A stretch of 6,078 nucleotides of DNA from NCBI GenBank assembly GCA_022701845.1, contig JAKONS010000250.1, forward strand, positions 1 through 6,078, read 5' to 3'. The stretch is from Burkholderiaceae bacterium. Its GTDB lineage: Bacteria > Pseudomonadota > Gammaproteobacteria > Burkholderiales > Burkholderiaceae. The notes under the pieces are model-generated. The model ran no database searches. It saw nothing but the letters and a program-made list of their open reading frames with translations, and was not told the DNA's origin. Positions 5,971-6,078 of the stretch are shown in pieces; position 1 is the stretch's first letter; each line of letters opens with the position of its first letter. The position numbers were made by a program, and so were the translations under genes.

Positions 5971-6078
5971 ATGAGCCGCAACGACGTCACCGAAAAAATC
6001 ATCACCGCCAAGGTGCTCAAGGACATCACCTGGGCCAGCGTCGCCGAGAAGGTCGGCCTGTCGAAGGAATGGACCACC
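5971..6078 (+). CDS. cynS: Cyanase (cyanate hydratase/lyase), N-terminal 36 residues only
   Basis: The ATG at 5971 is preceded by GGAA (5959-5962) at 8 nt. The visible product, MSRNDVTEKIITAKVLKDIT then WASVAEKVGLSKEWTT, matches the N-terminal helical DNA-binding-like domain of cyanase: the (V/I)TEK(I/L) start, a helix with the AK pair, and the VGLSKEWTT block that precedes the LGQ segment in the family. Cyanase converts cyanate and bicarbonate to carbamate and CO2, and the carbamate then breaks down to ammonia and CO2; it works in the cytoplasm as a decamer. Full length is about 147-156 residues, so the catalytic Arg, Glu and Ser (R96, E99, S122 in E. coli CynS) lie beyond the window and cannot be checked. 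Its place behind the importer suggests a cynABDS-like operon, though the C-rich 63-bp spacer may uncouple its expression. Confidence 0.9.
   Translation, partial: MSRNDVTEKIITAKVLKDITWASVAEKVGLSKEWTT

Noticed and set aside
1..6078. CRISPR arrays, tRNA or rRNA genes, insertion sequences
   Set aside because: No regularly spaced repeats, cloverleaf-like segments, transposase motifs or terminal inverted repeats were seen; nearly the whole window is accounted for by coding genes.

Overview
This GC-rich window (strong preference for G/C at third codon positions) most resembles a beta-proteobacterium, probably Burkholderiales. That placement is inferred from composition and from the style of the proteins, not from a database search. 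Genes are tightly packed, and all but the first are on the + strand.

Layout: (1) positions 1-756, minus strand, hold the N-terminal 252 residues of an acyltransferase-3 (OafA-like) membrane protein that runs off the left edge. (2) A divergent 112-bp gap carries a cluster of GCCGGCA/TGCCGGC inverted repeats. (3) A soluble PAS sensor histidine kinase of the HisKA_3/NarL class (869-2104) overlaps by 4 bp a LuxR/NarL-type response regulator (2101-2772). (4) A 115-bp gap contains a well-spaced -24/-12 (sigma-54-like) promoter candidate just ahead of (5) a three-gene ABC importer of the nitrate/cyanate/bicarbonate (NrtABD/CynABD) class: Tat-exported binding protein (2888-4246), permease (4257-5123) and ATPase (5113-5907). 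(6) After a 63-bp C-rich spacer with a predicted G-quadruplex on the minus strand comes the first 36 codons of cyanase, cynS (5971 to the right edge).

The presence of cynS directly after the transporter is the key context. It suggests that the NrtABD-like importer brings in cyanate, which CynS would then break down with bicarbonate to ammonia and CO2, giving a nitrogen-scavenging cynABDS-type operon. The upstream kinase/regulator pair is a candidate controller of this operon. No CynR-type LysR regulator is seen in the window, so a two-component route to cyanate or nitrogen control would be the least conventional part of the locus. The sigma-54-like site instead points to general nitrogen (NtrC) control; the two are not exclusive. 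Transporter substrate and regulatory link are inferences; the gene families are clear from sequence.
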